Shown: piece by piece, positions 31,605 to 43,888 of the stretch
Position numbering within the stretch: position 1 is the stretch's first letter
How the letters are laid out: each line of letters begins with the position of its first letter
NCBI RefSeq assembly: GCF_017916325.1
Contig: NC_090166.1
Coordinates: 537,001-601,000, forward strand
Length of the DNA: 64,000 bases
Direction of reading: 5' to 3'
Origin: Leishmania martiniquensis
Lineage: Eukaryota; Euglenozoa; Kinetoplastea; Trypanosomatida; Trypanosomatidae
Position numbers and translations under genes: made by a program
The notes under the pieces: generated by a model
What the model was told of the DNA's origin: nothing
Seen by the model: only the letters and a program-made list of their open reading frames with translations
Databases searched by the model: none

Positions 31605-34199
31605 GGAGCGCAGGAAGAGGGGAGGTATGGCGGGACGAAGAAGGGGGAAAGAAAAGAGAGCCAAAGGCCCGAGTTCGTCGATGCTATCGTTGTACTCGCG
31701 TACTGTAGCGTGAGAGAGGGTGAAGAGGTGCCACCGTGATGGCGAGCGTCTAATGCAGTTAAGGGAGGCAGCGAAGTTTGATGCTCTCGATGCGGATGGC
31801 GATGCTCGTGGCTTCGACGAGACGTTGTCTAGAGCTGCGTCGCTTCGCCAGACAGCAAGCACCAGTGGGTGGGCCGGCGGCGCTCGCGCGTACGCAGACA
31901 GCGGTGACAACGTCGGAATGAATCACAAGAGAGGTGAGGGCTCAGCCCACTAGCAAGGAGACAATAAAAAGAGGTAAGGAAAGCTTAGAGAGGAAGGGGA
32001 AAGGGGAAAAGAGGGGAACGCGGAGGGGGAGACGGGGTGTGGTCAGTGTAATGGGGCTCTGAGGACAGGCGCAGTAAAGTGCGTTAAAAGGTGCCCCAGA
32101 GAGTTGGGGAGGAGAGAGATAAAAAAGGGAAGGGGTGGTGCACAGAGGAGGCCACAAACACAGAAAAAAAGAGAGGGAGAGAGGGAGGGGAAAAGAGGAG
32201 CAGAACGGAAGCAGAGGGAGCGACAGAGAGGAGGGCGCACGAAGAGTGGCGCTGCTTCTTTTGTTCTTCGGTTACGCGCACGTCTGCAACGTCCCGCGTA
32301 CGTCCACGCGTGTGTCTGCTGGCCTCGTGCGAGTCCTCGTGTGCTGGGGCGTCGTCGCTGCACTTACACCCCCTCCTTTGCCTCGCGTCTCTGATACCCT
32401 CTCTTTCTCTCTCTCACCGCCCAATTTTTTATGCGGCGGTCCTCCGTCGATAGGGCGTCGCCCTCTCTCGAAGGAAACGTACAGCCGGACAAGAGAAGAT
32501 AGGAGGAGAAAAGCAAATTAAAAAAACTGAGGGAGGGGCGGCAACGAAAGCGCGCGTGCGCACAATCGAGGCACCGAGTGCGAAACCAAAAAGGAGAGGG
32601 AGGGAGGGAGGGAGGGAGAGGCGGTGTAATCGAGAGCTGATGGCAAAGGTACGCGTTCTCTTTTCTTTTTTAAGCTCCTCATGCAGAGATGTGCGGGGGG
32701 TGAGGGGGGCGAATAGGCGCGCCATGCCGATTTCGTTGTGTTTTGTTGTCCGAGTCGGGCCACCCGAAAGAGAGCAGAGAGGACGTACACATGAGAGTAA
32801 GCGGTGGAGGAGTGTCATGAGGAGGAGAGAAGAGGAGGGGCAGCGAGACATGGGCCTCACCGAGGGCGCAAAGGGCGTCGACGGATGGGGGAAGGGGAGG
32901 AGAGGGGGAAGTTGTAGCCCGTTGGGCGCTACGTATTGCCTCGCTCCGGTAGGCGTTGCTCGTCTCACGGCAACACTACACACATACTCGCGCGGCTGGT
33001 GCGGCACGAATGCTGGCAAGGGAAACTGCAGCAGTGACTTTTGATGACCGCTGCACATCACCGTGACTGATCTCAGAGAGGGGAGGGGGGCCGCAGATGG
33101 AACAGAAAGAAAGATGCACATGCGGCAGAGGACAAGACACGCAACAGCTGCTCTCCCGTCCCCCACCCCTCATCTCTCTACCCCCTTTTTTCTCCTCCAT
33201 TCAGAGACTTTGAAATGTTTTGATTTTGTATGTGGGGAGCCGTTGATGCGTTCTCTTCGATGCATGCGATGCAGTCAGATGCCGTCGCGCGCGCCTCCAG
33301 TGGCGGACGCCCTACCCCTCTTCAGCACAAGGGCGCCGTTACGCCATAAGCAACCTGTGCTTATGCCGGAAGGGGCCCCTGGCGGCACGCGTTGCCAAGG
33401 CCGAAAACGTGGGGCAAGGAGCGGCTTGTCCGTCATGCAGGCCAGCTGCCCAGCACCTTAATGACGGCTGGGAGAAGCGCGAAGGGTGCAGCGGAAGGGT
33501 AGCAGGGAGCACGCATCTACAGCTGTCTGTGGCCAGAAGAAACAGAATGCGGCCCACTTTGGAGATGCTCAGGGCAAACCGCACGGCGTGTGGCGCACAA
33601 AGGAATGTCGCGAAGTGCAATGGGGTAGAGGAGAGGTGAAACGGCAATGCGAGTCGAGACGCGTCCACGACACGGTGCAGCTGCCAGCATCGAAAGAGGC
33701 TCTCTGTCGATTCGGCTGAGCTTTGCGGCGGTGCGGAGAGGTCAGAGAAGGGCACGAGTGCGTTTCGAAAGGCGCCTCTTGCTGTGGCGCCACAGAAGCG
33801 GACGGAGAGGGAAAAGGAGTTAGCGACAAAGGCAGCAAGGACGCGCATTGAAATGCAGAGAGTACCGCTGTCTTTTTTTTGCCCGCCTTCCTCGGCGCCG
33901 CCACAGCTAAAGGCGCTTCGCTTTCCCTCCGCCGACCGGGAGAGGGGAGGGGGGCGATAGGGTAAGGGTAAGGACACTCACTATCACATGGCCAACGCGA
34001 AGGATGTCCGCCGCATACCCCCGGTCGGAGAGCGGGGCAGAGAAGCCACCGGAGAATCACAGCGGCGAGAGAAGCGATTCCCACACCGCTTCTGCGCCAT
34101 GAGCGCGTTAGGCGTGGCGAGGCAACAGCATAGCCCACTGGAGGGCTCAGCCCTTCCCTTCTTGGCACTGTCAGCGAAGAAGATGCACCAGACCCAGAG
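31605..34199. other. Intergenic region, 2.6 kb
   Basis: It lies between the unrecognised three-frame gene and the short PSA-like gene. The minus strand just upstream of 31604 is a long pyrimidine tract (about 31610-31665), as expected near a trans-splice site, but no AG falls between it and the ATG. The rest is purine-rich and low in complexity, with no gene seen. Confidence 0.65.
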
Positions 34200-37100
34200 C
34201 TACTTCTCCATCAGCGCATGCCTCACTGCGTGCTGCCACGCATCCGGGTAGGAGCACACAAATAAGTAGTTGCCAGCGACCACACCGCGGTAGCCCAGCC
34301 CCTCTGTATCGTGCGCGCACCTCAGCTGGAAGACACTGCGCTCCACTGCCGCCACAGCACATGCCACCTCTACCTGTGCTTGCATGGCTTCGTCACTCGC
34401 AGAGAGCCTTAGAGCCGACGAAGGCGGGGCGCCATGCGCCAAGTTCAGTGCCTCTCGCGGCGAAGCATCATGCCTGGCCTCCGAGGCCTGCGACGCAGGC
34501 CCACTCGATGGCGCTGCGTCGCTACCTCCTTGGGGCCGTCGCCTCTCATGCCCCTTCGTTGTGATTGTCGACGCAACCTCAGCCAAGTCGGTGAACAGCA
34601 TGCACGGCACTAAGTAAGGTGAGTCGCGGCCCCCTATGGCGGTCAAGGGAAGTATGAAGCCACCGCAGACGTGTCTCCATCCTACATCGGACAGCGCACT
34701 GTAGCGCAGTAGCCCTTCGCTCGCGCAGGTGCTGCCACTCGCACACGCCGACGACGATGTGAGCGCGATAGATACGGACGCTGGCGAGGGAGACGAGCCA
34801 GCGCTAGTGTGCTCGCTTCTCCCGTTCCCACCCTGCGGACTGCGTCGGTGCGTACACCCGCCCCTGGTGGCGCACCGCAGAACCTCTTGTGCCATCTGCA
34901 CGTGGGACGGTGACGGGGCCGGTCCTCTGCGGCACAGCGCGTCCAGGCTGTGACCGGTACGCAGCGGCTGCCCGAAGTGACGCTGCACCAGCGCGCTCAA
35001 GAGTGCCGGGGCGTGCGTTCGCGGCACTAAGCAGAGGGAGCACCACCCCCTCTTCAGCGATGCACACCCGTACAGGGCTGATGGCGCAGTCACCGTCTGC
35101 CGCTCACGTACTGGCTGCTGCGAGGCGGCCAAGCAAGCGCCTTGGCCAGCGTCGCCAAGGCTCGCGTGGCGAAGCGGCCGCTCCAGGACGCTTGACTCAA
35201 AGATACACGCTGCAGCCTCTTCAAGGGTCACCGTTCGTGCTGCCCCTGCCACCGCTGACAGGACGTGCGGCGCGTCAGCGGAGGAAAGGGAAGCCCTGAG
35301 CCGCGCCGATGATATGAGAGCAACAACGCACTTGAGCTCCACACTGAAGAGGGCGTAGAAGCACTTGGCATGGGACGCGACGCCGCGATCATGGAGACTG
35401 CAGGCGACTCGGTGCACAGCTCCACCATGCCAGTAGTGGCATCCTCAGCCCTCCCCATTGACAGCGATTCATGGCTCTGGCCAGAGGTAGCTGTAGTGCC
35501 CTCTCGATGAACGAGTGCGCTGTCGCCACTCTGTCTCGTGAGCGGGACTCGGGGCTCGACGGACATCGAGGCATTGGCCATGTCATGCCGGGCGAGATAC
35601 GCATGACGAATCGCATGCAGATGTGCGACTTGAGCCGCTGGGCAACCATAGCACAGCAGCATCACAGGCGCCTCGGGCTCTCGACAAGACCATGACAACA
35701 CCGCAGCAGACACGCAAGCCACTTCCGTACTGCGCGCACTGGTGGCGTCACCACCGCCATGGTCACCGCTCTGCGCGGCCACATCAATGCGCTTGCTCGG
35801 ACGGCCATTGGGCGCATGCGTCCTGGCGACGCTCTCGTCCACGCCAGCCATCAAAGGGAAAAGAAAATGGTCGGCCGTGTCGCCACCGGTGATGAGCATA
35901 TGAAAGTTGAGCCCGCGCGCGGAAACGGAGGACGCAGCGGCGGCGCTTTCCTGGCTGTGCCTCCCCGAAGCACGAAGGCACGCCTCACCCCGCCCGCTAG
36001 AGACGCCTGCGCGGATGGGTGGGCCACTTCTCATGCTCGGCTGAGCGGACGCATCGGGTGCCGATGCGTGAGGGTTCTCAGCAGCGTTCGTGGTGATACT
36101 GCCGCGGTGGTGCTGGCGGAGGAGTGCAGCCCACCACGTAGCGACAAGTGCCGTCGCGGGTGCCGGACGCCACAAGATATCCTCCGCGTAGACGCAGCAG
36201 CGCAACGGCGCGCCGCTGTTGCTCCTTACTCCACTAGCGCAACGCGCCCACGCTACAGCTGCCGCCTTTACGGCGGCGGCGAGGCTGTTACCTGTCGACG
36301 TCACCACCGTCAGCAAAGGCACGCGGGGCTCAATAATCGGCAGAAACGCTTCACCCTCTGCCCTTTCACCGCTGATGATCACCATCTCCTGAAACGCCTC
36401 AGCCGAAGTCCCCCGCGGCCCGCGACTGTGAAGGTGTGTCACCTCTCCTTCGAAGCGCTGCCGCAGCAGCTCCAGGCGCTCTTTTCTCTCCCTTGGACCG
36501 AGACGCTGATGGGGCGCGGCGAAAAATTCTGTACCCCCCCGCCTCCTCCGCCGCACGCACGAGCCCAACGCTCAACGGCGCCACCGGTCCTCTCCTTACC
36601 GCTGAGAAGCCGCTGTTGTCAGCATTGACATCAAGATAGAGCCAAGAAGGTGCAGACAGCACCCCCTCCGTCGACGGACCCGATCGATGTGAATCAAGGC
36701 TCCACGTCAGGTACATCTGCGCCTCCTCGAGCTCCGCCAAGATGCACGAGATGGGGACCCCAGTTTGTAAGGACTCGGCCCCGGCGAGAAGCTGATGATG
36801 CTCAGTGAGAACGTGACGGATCAGCACTAAATTGGCGGCGATGGAGGCGGCCTCTGTGCTTCCTCCGCCAGAGGGCGTCTCGCAGGAACCGGTACGCATC
36901 CCCTGCACGTCCCTCGAAAGCGTGAAGTTCGTCGCGTGTGAGTCGACCAAGCCTGCGCGCTCTGTTGCACCGCGAGCTGCAAAGGTGCTGGAGGTCGCTA
37001 AGAGGTAACGTGTGCACCACCTCACGTCCTCTGGACTCACCGTGGGCACGGCATGAAGCGTGGAAAACTCGTTGGCGTTGAGCACCACCTCAGCGGGAGT

Positions 37101-37310
37101 ACGCGCCGGCAGCCACTCCGCAGCCTCCACGTGCGCTGCCACCTCTGCATCGCTTTTGTGCCCTGCTGAAGAGGCAGCGACGGCGCCAGAGACGGGGTAG
37201 CGACGGAGAACGTGCCCGCGGACAAGGCCGGATGGGCTGCACAGCGGTACATAACTGCTGAGCTTCTGACCCCACAGGATGCAAAGAGCCCGAGTCGGCC
37301 CGCCTAGCAT
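34200..37310 (-). pseudogene. Unrecognised protein of about 1036 residues, split over three frames
   Basis: Three overlapping frames read as one protein. Frame 1 runs from the ATG at 37310 (MLGGPTRALCILWGQKLSS) towards its stop at 36399. Frame 2 continues to a stop at 35228, and frame 3 to the stop at 34200. The first change fits one extra base in a C7 run at 36534-36540 (plus strand). The second fits one missing base near 35370. Upstream ATGs at 37481 and 37511 exist, but a pyrimidine tract with AGs at about 37340-37400 favours 37310. I recognise no domain. Low-complexity Ala/Ser/Arg segments alternate with well-structured stretches such as FYALFSVELKCVVALIS and YLFVCSYPDAWQHAV. It is either a pseudogene or an intact gene carrying assembly indels. 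The overlaps leave no room for separate genes with UTRs. Confidence 0.6.
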
Positions 37311-40300
37311 TGCACGAGAGGAGGGGGGAAGGGCGGTGAGTCCGTCCTTGGAAGAAAGGCAACCTTTCGCATAAAGAGAGAGAAAGACGCAGGGAGAGAA
37401 CGATTCAGAGAGTCGCAAGAGAAGACGCTCGACGGCGGCGCGCACCTCTGACACTATTAGCGCTCGACCGGCACGCTGCATGTACCTGTGCGGGCGCACT
37501 CTTGGTCGCATTTCAGCAAACGTTTGCTTCGCCCGGCGCGTCCGCGTCCGCCATACGAAGGCCCCGCGCGACGCAGACGCCGCACATTTCGCACGCCCCC
37601 GCGCCTTTGTCGCCCACGGGAGTGAAGTCACTCGCGCCTTGCACGTCGCTCACCCCCGACCCTCTCGCTTTCCCCACGCCGTGCTCTGATGCGATGCACC
37701 TTGCCGGCCGTCGCGGGCACCGCATGCACAGAGCGCCTTTGCACCCGCTCGCACGCCTCACGACGGCGCGGCTGTCGCAACGGGGGGGACTCGCCGCCTT
37801 CCCTCCCCATTCCCACCGGTGCGGCCGGAGGGCCGCCTGCGGGGGTGGCTTGGCCACGGGTGCCACGGCAAGCGGGGGGTGATGCCATGCCTCGGTGGCC
37901 GCAGCGGCATTCGCCCCGCACGTGAGCCCGCCTTCTATTCGCAGGAGGTGTGGGAGTGTCGATAAGGGCTGAGCCGTCGACACGATGAGTAGTGGGAGGG
38001 TGCGAGCTCCAGCACAACCGAAAGTCTCGCCACAGCGCCAGTCCGCGCCTGTCCGTAGGCAGTGAAAGCGTCCGCAGCAGTCGCCCCCTCCCCTTGCCGG
38101 GGGCGGAGCTGCAGGCTGCTCAACGTTCCCCAGAGGGGGGAGGGGGGCGCTGGTCCCCCCCGGCGTCGGCAAACGCTGTGGTAGACGGCATCACAGAAGC
38201 GTGCGGCCACAGAAAGAAGGCGACATGGAGAGAAACCTCGAGTGAGGCACGGAGAGGGCGAGCGAGCGAGAGATGAAGGAGGCGCCAAAGAGGGTGGGCC
38301 GTTGGGGTCAAAGCGGCCAGGGGAAGGAAGGACACTGGGAGGAGCACGAAAAAAAAAGGCTGCGTGTAGGGCAATGGCGTGTGGCGCACAGCGCTTCGCT
38401 GCTGTTTATGCGGTGTGCTTTTTCACGGAGACGACAAGAAAGGCATTCCGGTCTATTTCCGCCACTGGTGGGGAGAGAGCGCGCGAAATACGCGTGTACA
38501 TTTTTTTCTCTTGTGCCGTTGTTCTTTTTTTTTCACCTGGGCAGGGGAGGGCAGGGCAGGGGAGGGGGCGCGATGTATCGTATCAGTCCCACACACTTCC
38601 ATCGCTGCGGCACTCGCTCTCTACCGCCATCCACCACTGCCGCCAGCGCTCAGCCTGGGACACAAGCAGCCCCCCTCCTCCTCCTTCCCTGTGAAAGCGG
38701 CAGCAACGTGCCCGCGTGCGCCGAAAGAAAAGAGGGAAAGGATGCACCGTATAAAGGCATTTCACGAAAAGGGGGAAAGAGGACCAAGGCGGAGGAGCGG
38801 TAGTGCACGGACTCGCTGTCGGCGAGCGACAGAGCTGTTGCCAATGAACAAAGAAGGGACAAGATACGGCGCGTGCTACGTCAGGAGCGAGGTGCGAGCG
38901 CGCCAGGGATATACGCACAGAGCGAGAAAGCAATGGTGACCGTCACATGGCCCATCAGCGGCTGTGATAGGTCCCCTTCTTCACCTTCCCCGCACCCCTC
39001 CATTCCATCGCGCGCCTCGCTGTGCTGCTCCTCGCCATCCGCACCACCCGAAAAGCCCACAGAGAACAGAGAAGCAAATGGGGGCCACAAAGTGAGAGAG
39101 AGAGGGAGGGAGAGGGAGGGAGAGGGGAGGGATCGACGATCCAAGAAAGAAAAAGTTGGGCGAATGAAAGGAGGAGGGGGAGGGGAGGGGAAGGGGTGGG
39201 GCAGACAGTACCCTCGAACACGTCCACCGAGCATACTCAGCCTCGCACCCTCTGCGGCCACATGATCAAACACAGAAGGTGTAAAAGGCTCACGCGCATA
39301 GATTCAACCATCTTAAGACACGCTCAGGGATGTGCCTCGTGCGTGTGCATGTGTGCTGCGGTCGCCTCTTAGCACACACACACACACAACTAAAGCACTT
39401 GCTCTCCCGCGCACTTTCCACTGGCATGCACGCATCCTCCAGTGGTGAGAGTCACGCGGCTGGTGCCAAGCGCAGGATGGGTAAAGCGTAAATGGCCTTG
39501 CGGGGGGTCTAGCGCATGTGCTTCTACTTGGCCACTGAAACGTTAAACTATTGGGAGCTGCCTCACGCCCTCACCCATCCCACTCCATGCAGTCACACAG
39601 ACGCTATCGGCACGCATTACTCTCCTCGCTGGGCTGCAGTGTAGCGTGCAGGGCTTCAGAGCCCGTAAAGGAAATGGGGGGTGCGCGGGAGAGAGACAGG
39701 TGCGTGATTGGTGGGGGCTGCGAAGCGCCTCCCCTTATGGATGCTGGCACGGGTCCTGCGGGCGAGGGAGTGAGGGCATGGGGGAAGGAAGAAGGTGTCC
39801 GCTCACCGAGGCGTCTCTCCTTTCGTCGACCGGTAGCAATGATCACAGAGGGCGGCACGCGCGCCTGCACACCTCATCAGCTCGCGCGGTCACTGTTCTA
39901 TGCGCGGCCTCGGATGCCGCGTTATGTGCACGTGTTTGCGCATATCGGGTGGTGAGCCCTCAAAGCACGAGCCACACGGAGGTGGAGGAGGAGGACGGTT
40001 AGCGGGGGGGCGGGGCAGAGACTGCGGATAAGACATGAACGATTCACTGGCGAAAACGACGAAAAAGAGAAGCACAAAGAGAGAAAAAACAGAAGGGAAA
40101 GCGAAGACGCGATGTGCCCCCAACCGCAGAGGGGCGTGGGATGGGCCCCTTCGCCCCCGTTCCGCCTTCTCGGCTCCCCTTCCCTCGGTGAGCCGAGCAC
40201 AAACCATGGTCAGCGGCACCACACAGGAGGGGATGGGGCACGCGGCGGAAAGAGAGAAGGTAAATGAAAAAAAGGAATACCGAACGCGCTTTCCCTGCCT

Positions 40301-40738
40301 CTGGCGTGGGTATGCGTGTGCCCCCTTACCTCTAGTAGACAGCCAGCGGCGTGGACAATCCACAGAAGACGAGGGGGTCGAGCCGCGATCGCTGCACACA
40401 CACACACACATACATCGAAACGCCCAGGCACATGAGCGCATGTGAGTTCAGGCACGCATCGGCTCACATTAAGCTTCACTCGCATCCGTGAGTTTCGAAA
40501 AAGGCTCGGTAACAGGCCCGGCGCAGCCGTCGACCAACTACGGAAACAGAAGCGAAAAAATGTACGGAAGAGGGGGGCCACAGGGGCGCTATTCAGTCGC
40601 CGCGTACAAGGAAAAGACACGTGGCAGGGAAAGAGCAAATTAGCACGGCATGCCCTGCGCGCGCGTCTGCGCATGAATATGTTCGTGGGCTTCCACCGCC
40701 GGTAAGCTCTTCCCCTCTCCTCCTTCTTCATCGCTGCC
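37311..40738. other. Intergenic region, 3.4 kb, with repeat copy B
   Basis: It separates the two-ectodomain PSA-like gene from the three-frame gene. It holds repeat copy B (37514-37948), purine-rich tracts such as 39090-39200, and an AC microsatellite at 39371-39388. No convincing gene was seen. Frames reading into copy B from the three-frame gene are an accident of the repeat. Confidence 0.65.
37514..37948. repeat. 435-bp dispersed direct repeat, copy B
   Basis: Partner of 24116-24549. It begins 3 nt upstream of an in-frame ATG (37511) of the three-frame gene, so it abuts that gene's 5' flank. It starts with the perfect palindrome AGCAAACGTTTGCT and contains the GCGGCC-GGAG-GGCCGC stem at 37821-37836. 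Confidence 0.85.
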
Positions 40739-43010
40739 CTACACCGCCTCGCTGCGGGCAGAGCTGAATGGCTCGTTGCTCTCTGTATATGGGTCTGTAC
40801 TGGCCTCATCCTCCCCCTTAGGAGAGGTAATGGAAGTGGGGGCGCGACAGCGGTGCCAGAGCACGAGCACCACCGCCACACCGATGATCAGGCAGCCGCC
40901 GAGAGCGCCGAGCACCGCCCACAGGACGGTCAGGCTCCTGCCAGATGGCTTGGCGGAAGGAGGAGGGGAGGAGGGGGCAGTGGTCGGTGCTGCCGACTCG
41001 GAGGGTGACAGCGACGAAGAGGATGCTGAGGCAGCGCAGTCATTCTCCGTGGCGCACGCGGCCGCAGTGACGGAGGCATCCACAGAAACTGTCAGCGACA
41101 ACCACGACGCAGGCACGCAGCCGCAGAAGGCGTTGGAAGTGAGGAACACGAACGCCTGCGCCGGCAGCGACCCCACGCCTCGGGCAGCGACCCACCCAAC
41201 TTGTTAGAGGAAAGAGTCATTATATGCAGTGACCCCATGCTGCTCCACTCCGCTGGCAACGTGCCGGAGAGAGAGTTGCTTCCCAAGTCCAGCGTCCCCA
41301 GCCCGCTCATGCTCCCCCAGGCCGCGGGCAGCGATCCCGACAGCGCGTTCGCCATCATCATAAGCGTCCTGAGAGACCTCATGGCCGTCCACTCAGCAGG
41401 AAGGGGACCGGAAAGCTGATTCGTATCCAAGTACACCGTGGTCAAGGATGTCATTCCGCCCCACGCAGCTGGAAGGGTGCCGCTGATCGCGTTGCCGTGC
41501 AGGTCGACCGACTGCATCTTGGCGAGGCGGCCCCAGCTGGCAGGCAACGTACCGCTCACCTTCGTGTCCGCGTTGCAGATGCGCACATTGGTCAGAGCAA
41601 CTAGCGAGCCATCGATGCTCTCGCTCAGCTCTGGCAGCTTCATGCTCGAAGTCAGCGGGAAGTCGATGAGGTCTAGTTCAATTCCACCAGCAGTGCACGT
41701 AATGCCGGTCCACGCGCAGTAGTTCGAGCCAGTCCACACACCCTGCAGATCAGCCGACCCACTCCTGAGGGCCCGGAGGAACTTGAGCGTGTTCGACTGT
41801 TCCAGACTCAGAGCACCATCGCCGCTGCCGCAGACGTTCGTTGTGGCGCAGTCGTCGGCCCCCATCCAGTCGTCAGCAAATAAAACCAGCGATGCCCATT
41901 GCTCCGGCACACAGCCGCAGAAAGCGTTGCCATTCAAGGAGACCGTTGACAGCGTGGGCGCCGTACCCCATGAAGCAGGTAGCGAGCCGCTCAGGTCGTT
42001 GAAGGAAAGCGTTAGAGATGATAAAGAGCTCAGCCTGTCCCACTCTGCAGGCAGCGCCCCGACAGCGTGTTGTTACCGAGTGACAGTGTCCTCAGCGTCG
42101 TCATCTCGCCCCACTCCGCAGGCAGTGTGCCGAATAGTGTGTTCGCCGACAGGCTCAACGTCTCGATCGAGCCCATATTAGCCCAAGATACCGGCAGCGT
42201 CCCGCTCAGCGAGTTTTCGTACAGCGCCAGCGTCCTCAGTGACGTCATGCTCGACCACGCAGCCGGGAGAGGCCCACTCAGGCGATTCGTGTTCAGGTAC
42301 AGCCTTGACAGCGCCTCCATGCTGCTCCATGACGTGGGAAGGGACCCGGAGATCGCGTTGTTCAGCAGATTGAGAAGCTCCAGCGAGCCCATACTCACCC
42401 ACGACGCGGGAAGGGTCCCGCTCAGCGAGTTCGCCGATAGCCTGAGCTCCTTCAGCGCCGCCATGCACGCCCACGCAGCCGGGAGGCTCCCCGTAAGTGT
42501 GTTGCGCGTCAGGTAGAGCCCCGTCAGCGCCGTCATGCTGCACCACGACGCAGGCAGAGTGCCAGAGATCTCGTTGTGCTCAAGCTCAATCACGTGAATC
42601 TGAGCGAGGCTCGACCAGCTCTCCGGCAGCGTCCCTGACAGCGACGCATGCTGGTTGGAGATGCGCAACTCGCGCACCATCACCTGCGAGCCGTCGATGT
42701 CGTCACCGAGCTCCTGCAGCGTCACAGAGGGCCCGAGAGCATGGCTCGACAGGTCAACCTTCACCGTTGCGTCGTCCAGGCACGTCACACCCGGCCAACG
42801 GCAGAACCCGGTCCCCGTCCATGTCGACTGCAGCCCGGTGGCGCCGCTCATGAACCGCTGCAGAAACTTCACCGTGTTTGACTGCTGCTCCGCAGTAAAG
42901 TCACTGGAAGTGGCGGCCTGTGCTTGGAGCGACTTGTGCACGTCGGTCATGATCAGTAGGAGTACCGCCGCGGCAATGACGCGCCGGAGCCGGGAGTGGA
43001 CGGACCTCAT
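40739..43010 (-). pseudogene. PSA-2-like type I membrane protein with two tandem LRR ectodomains, two frameshifts
   Basis: It starts at the ATG at 43010 with a signal peptide (MRSVHSRLRRVIAAAVLLLI). Ectodomain 1 has an N-cap (QQSNTVKFLQRF, FCRWPGVTC) and about ten LRRs, closing with FCGCVPEQW. A second N-cap (LEQSNTLKFLRAL, YCAWTGITC) follows directly, then about six LRRs and FCGCVPASW. After an acidic/Ser/Pro spacer come one membrane helix (VLWAVLGALGGCLIIGVAVV) and a tail of about 40 residues ending SSARSEAV. Frame changes occur at 42057-42060 and 41171-41174. Both are C4 runs on the plus strand where five Cs would restore the reading frame and an unbroken LRR or cap alignment. Without them the product would be about 757 residues. 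It could be a young pseudogene or sequencing error in homopolymers. A membrane helix plus tail instead of a GPI signal is unlike its neighbours. Confidence 0.8.
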
Positions 43011-43058
43011 GCTTGTTTTTTGCGCTGACAGACAGGGAGAAGGGGAAGAGGTAGCACG

Positions 43059-43081
43059 CTGCGGAGAGGAAAGAAAAACAA
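43059..43081 (-). promoter_or_regulatory. Trans-splice acceptor candidate for the two-ectodomain PSA-like gene
   Basis: On the minus strand TTTTTCTTTCCTCTCCGCAG is a classic polypyrimidine tract plus AG, with the AG at 43060-43059. This would give a 5' UTR of 48 nt before the ATG at 43010. A second CAG at 43027-43025 after another pyrimidine stretch is an alternative. Confidence 0.5.
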
Positions 43082-43888
43082 TTGAAAAAAAGAGGCACAA
43101 GCGATGGGCGATGGCAGCGCCGAGTCTGTGGGAAGGCGACGCAGCAGAGCTCAGAGATCGTCGGATGCCAAAGCCGGCAAGAGGGATAAGGGAGGAGCGG
43201 AGAGAGAGAAAAAAAAACGACAGTGCGCACACAGGTCCTTTACGTCGGACGTGGTGGTCTGTGTTCGTGTGGCACCGCTGAGAGGTGAGGCAGGCGTCAC
43301 GTCCGCTGGGGCGCGAAGCAACAGACCTCCAGTTGAAGAGGAAGGGAAGAGAAAGTGAGTTGGATGCACCGATGCAAAAGGGACGAAGAAGTTGATTTGT
43401 TTTACATGTGCACGCGCACAGGGAGGGGGGAGGAAGACAGAGAAGAGGGGATGCGAGCACGATAGTGCAGGCCCGGTTGTGTGTTGGAGAGAGAGAGGGG
43501 AGGGGAGGAAGTCGGAGGAAAAGGACGCGCTGTACAAAAGAATGAGACTGACAAAAAGAAGCTTAAAAAAAAAAGAGCTGCTTCAAACGGGAAGACGTCA
43601 ACCGTCTCCGTCTGAGTATGTGGGGAAGGAGGAGGAGAGGGAGAGGGCGATACAAAGTGCTCGTGGCCGTTAATATGTGCTCGTTTGTTTTCTTCTCCTG
43701 CCACCTGTGTCTCTGCCTGCAGTTGTGTGTGTGTATGTGTGTGTGCGGCGAGCGCCTATTTGACTTCCTTCGGTTCGTTGGAAGTGGATAGGAATCGGTT
43801 ACGCTTTTTTTCTCAAGAAACGCCACTGCTGTTATTTCCGTTGAGGTCGCACTGCTGTGGAGGGTGACCGCCCTCTTCCACTGTCCCC

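Noticed and set aside
31605..31910. N-terminal extension of the short PSA-like protein
   Set aside because: Lacks family similarity and places the hydrophobic leader internally. Upstream sequence is a pyrimidine tract.
37311..37631. N-terminal extension of the three-frame gene into repeat copy B
   Set aside because: The same peptide appears at copy A with no gene behind it, so it is repeat-derived, and the extension starts with GTG.
43011..43460. 150-codon extension upstream of the two-ectodomain gene
   Set aside because: Crosses a clear polypyrimidine tract and AG (43081-43059), so it is unlikely to be in the mature mRNA.
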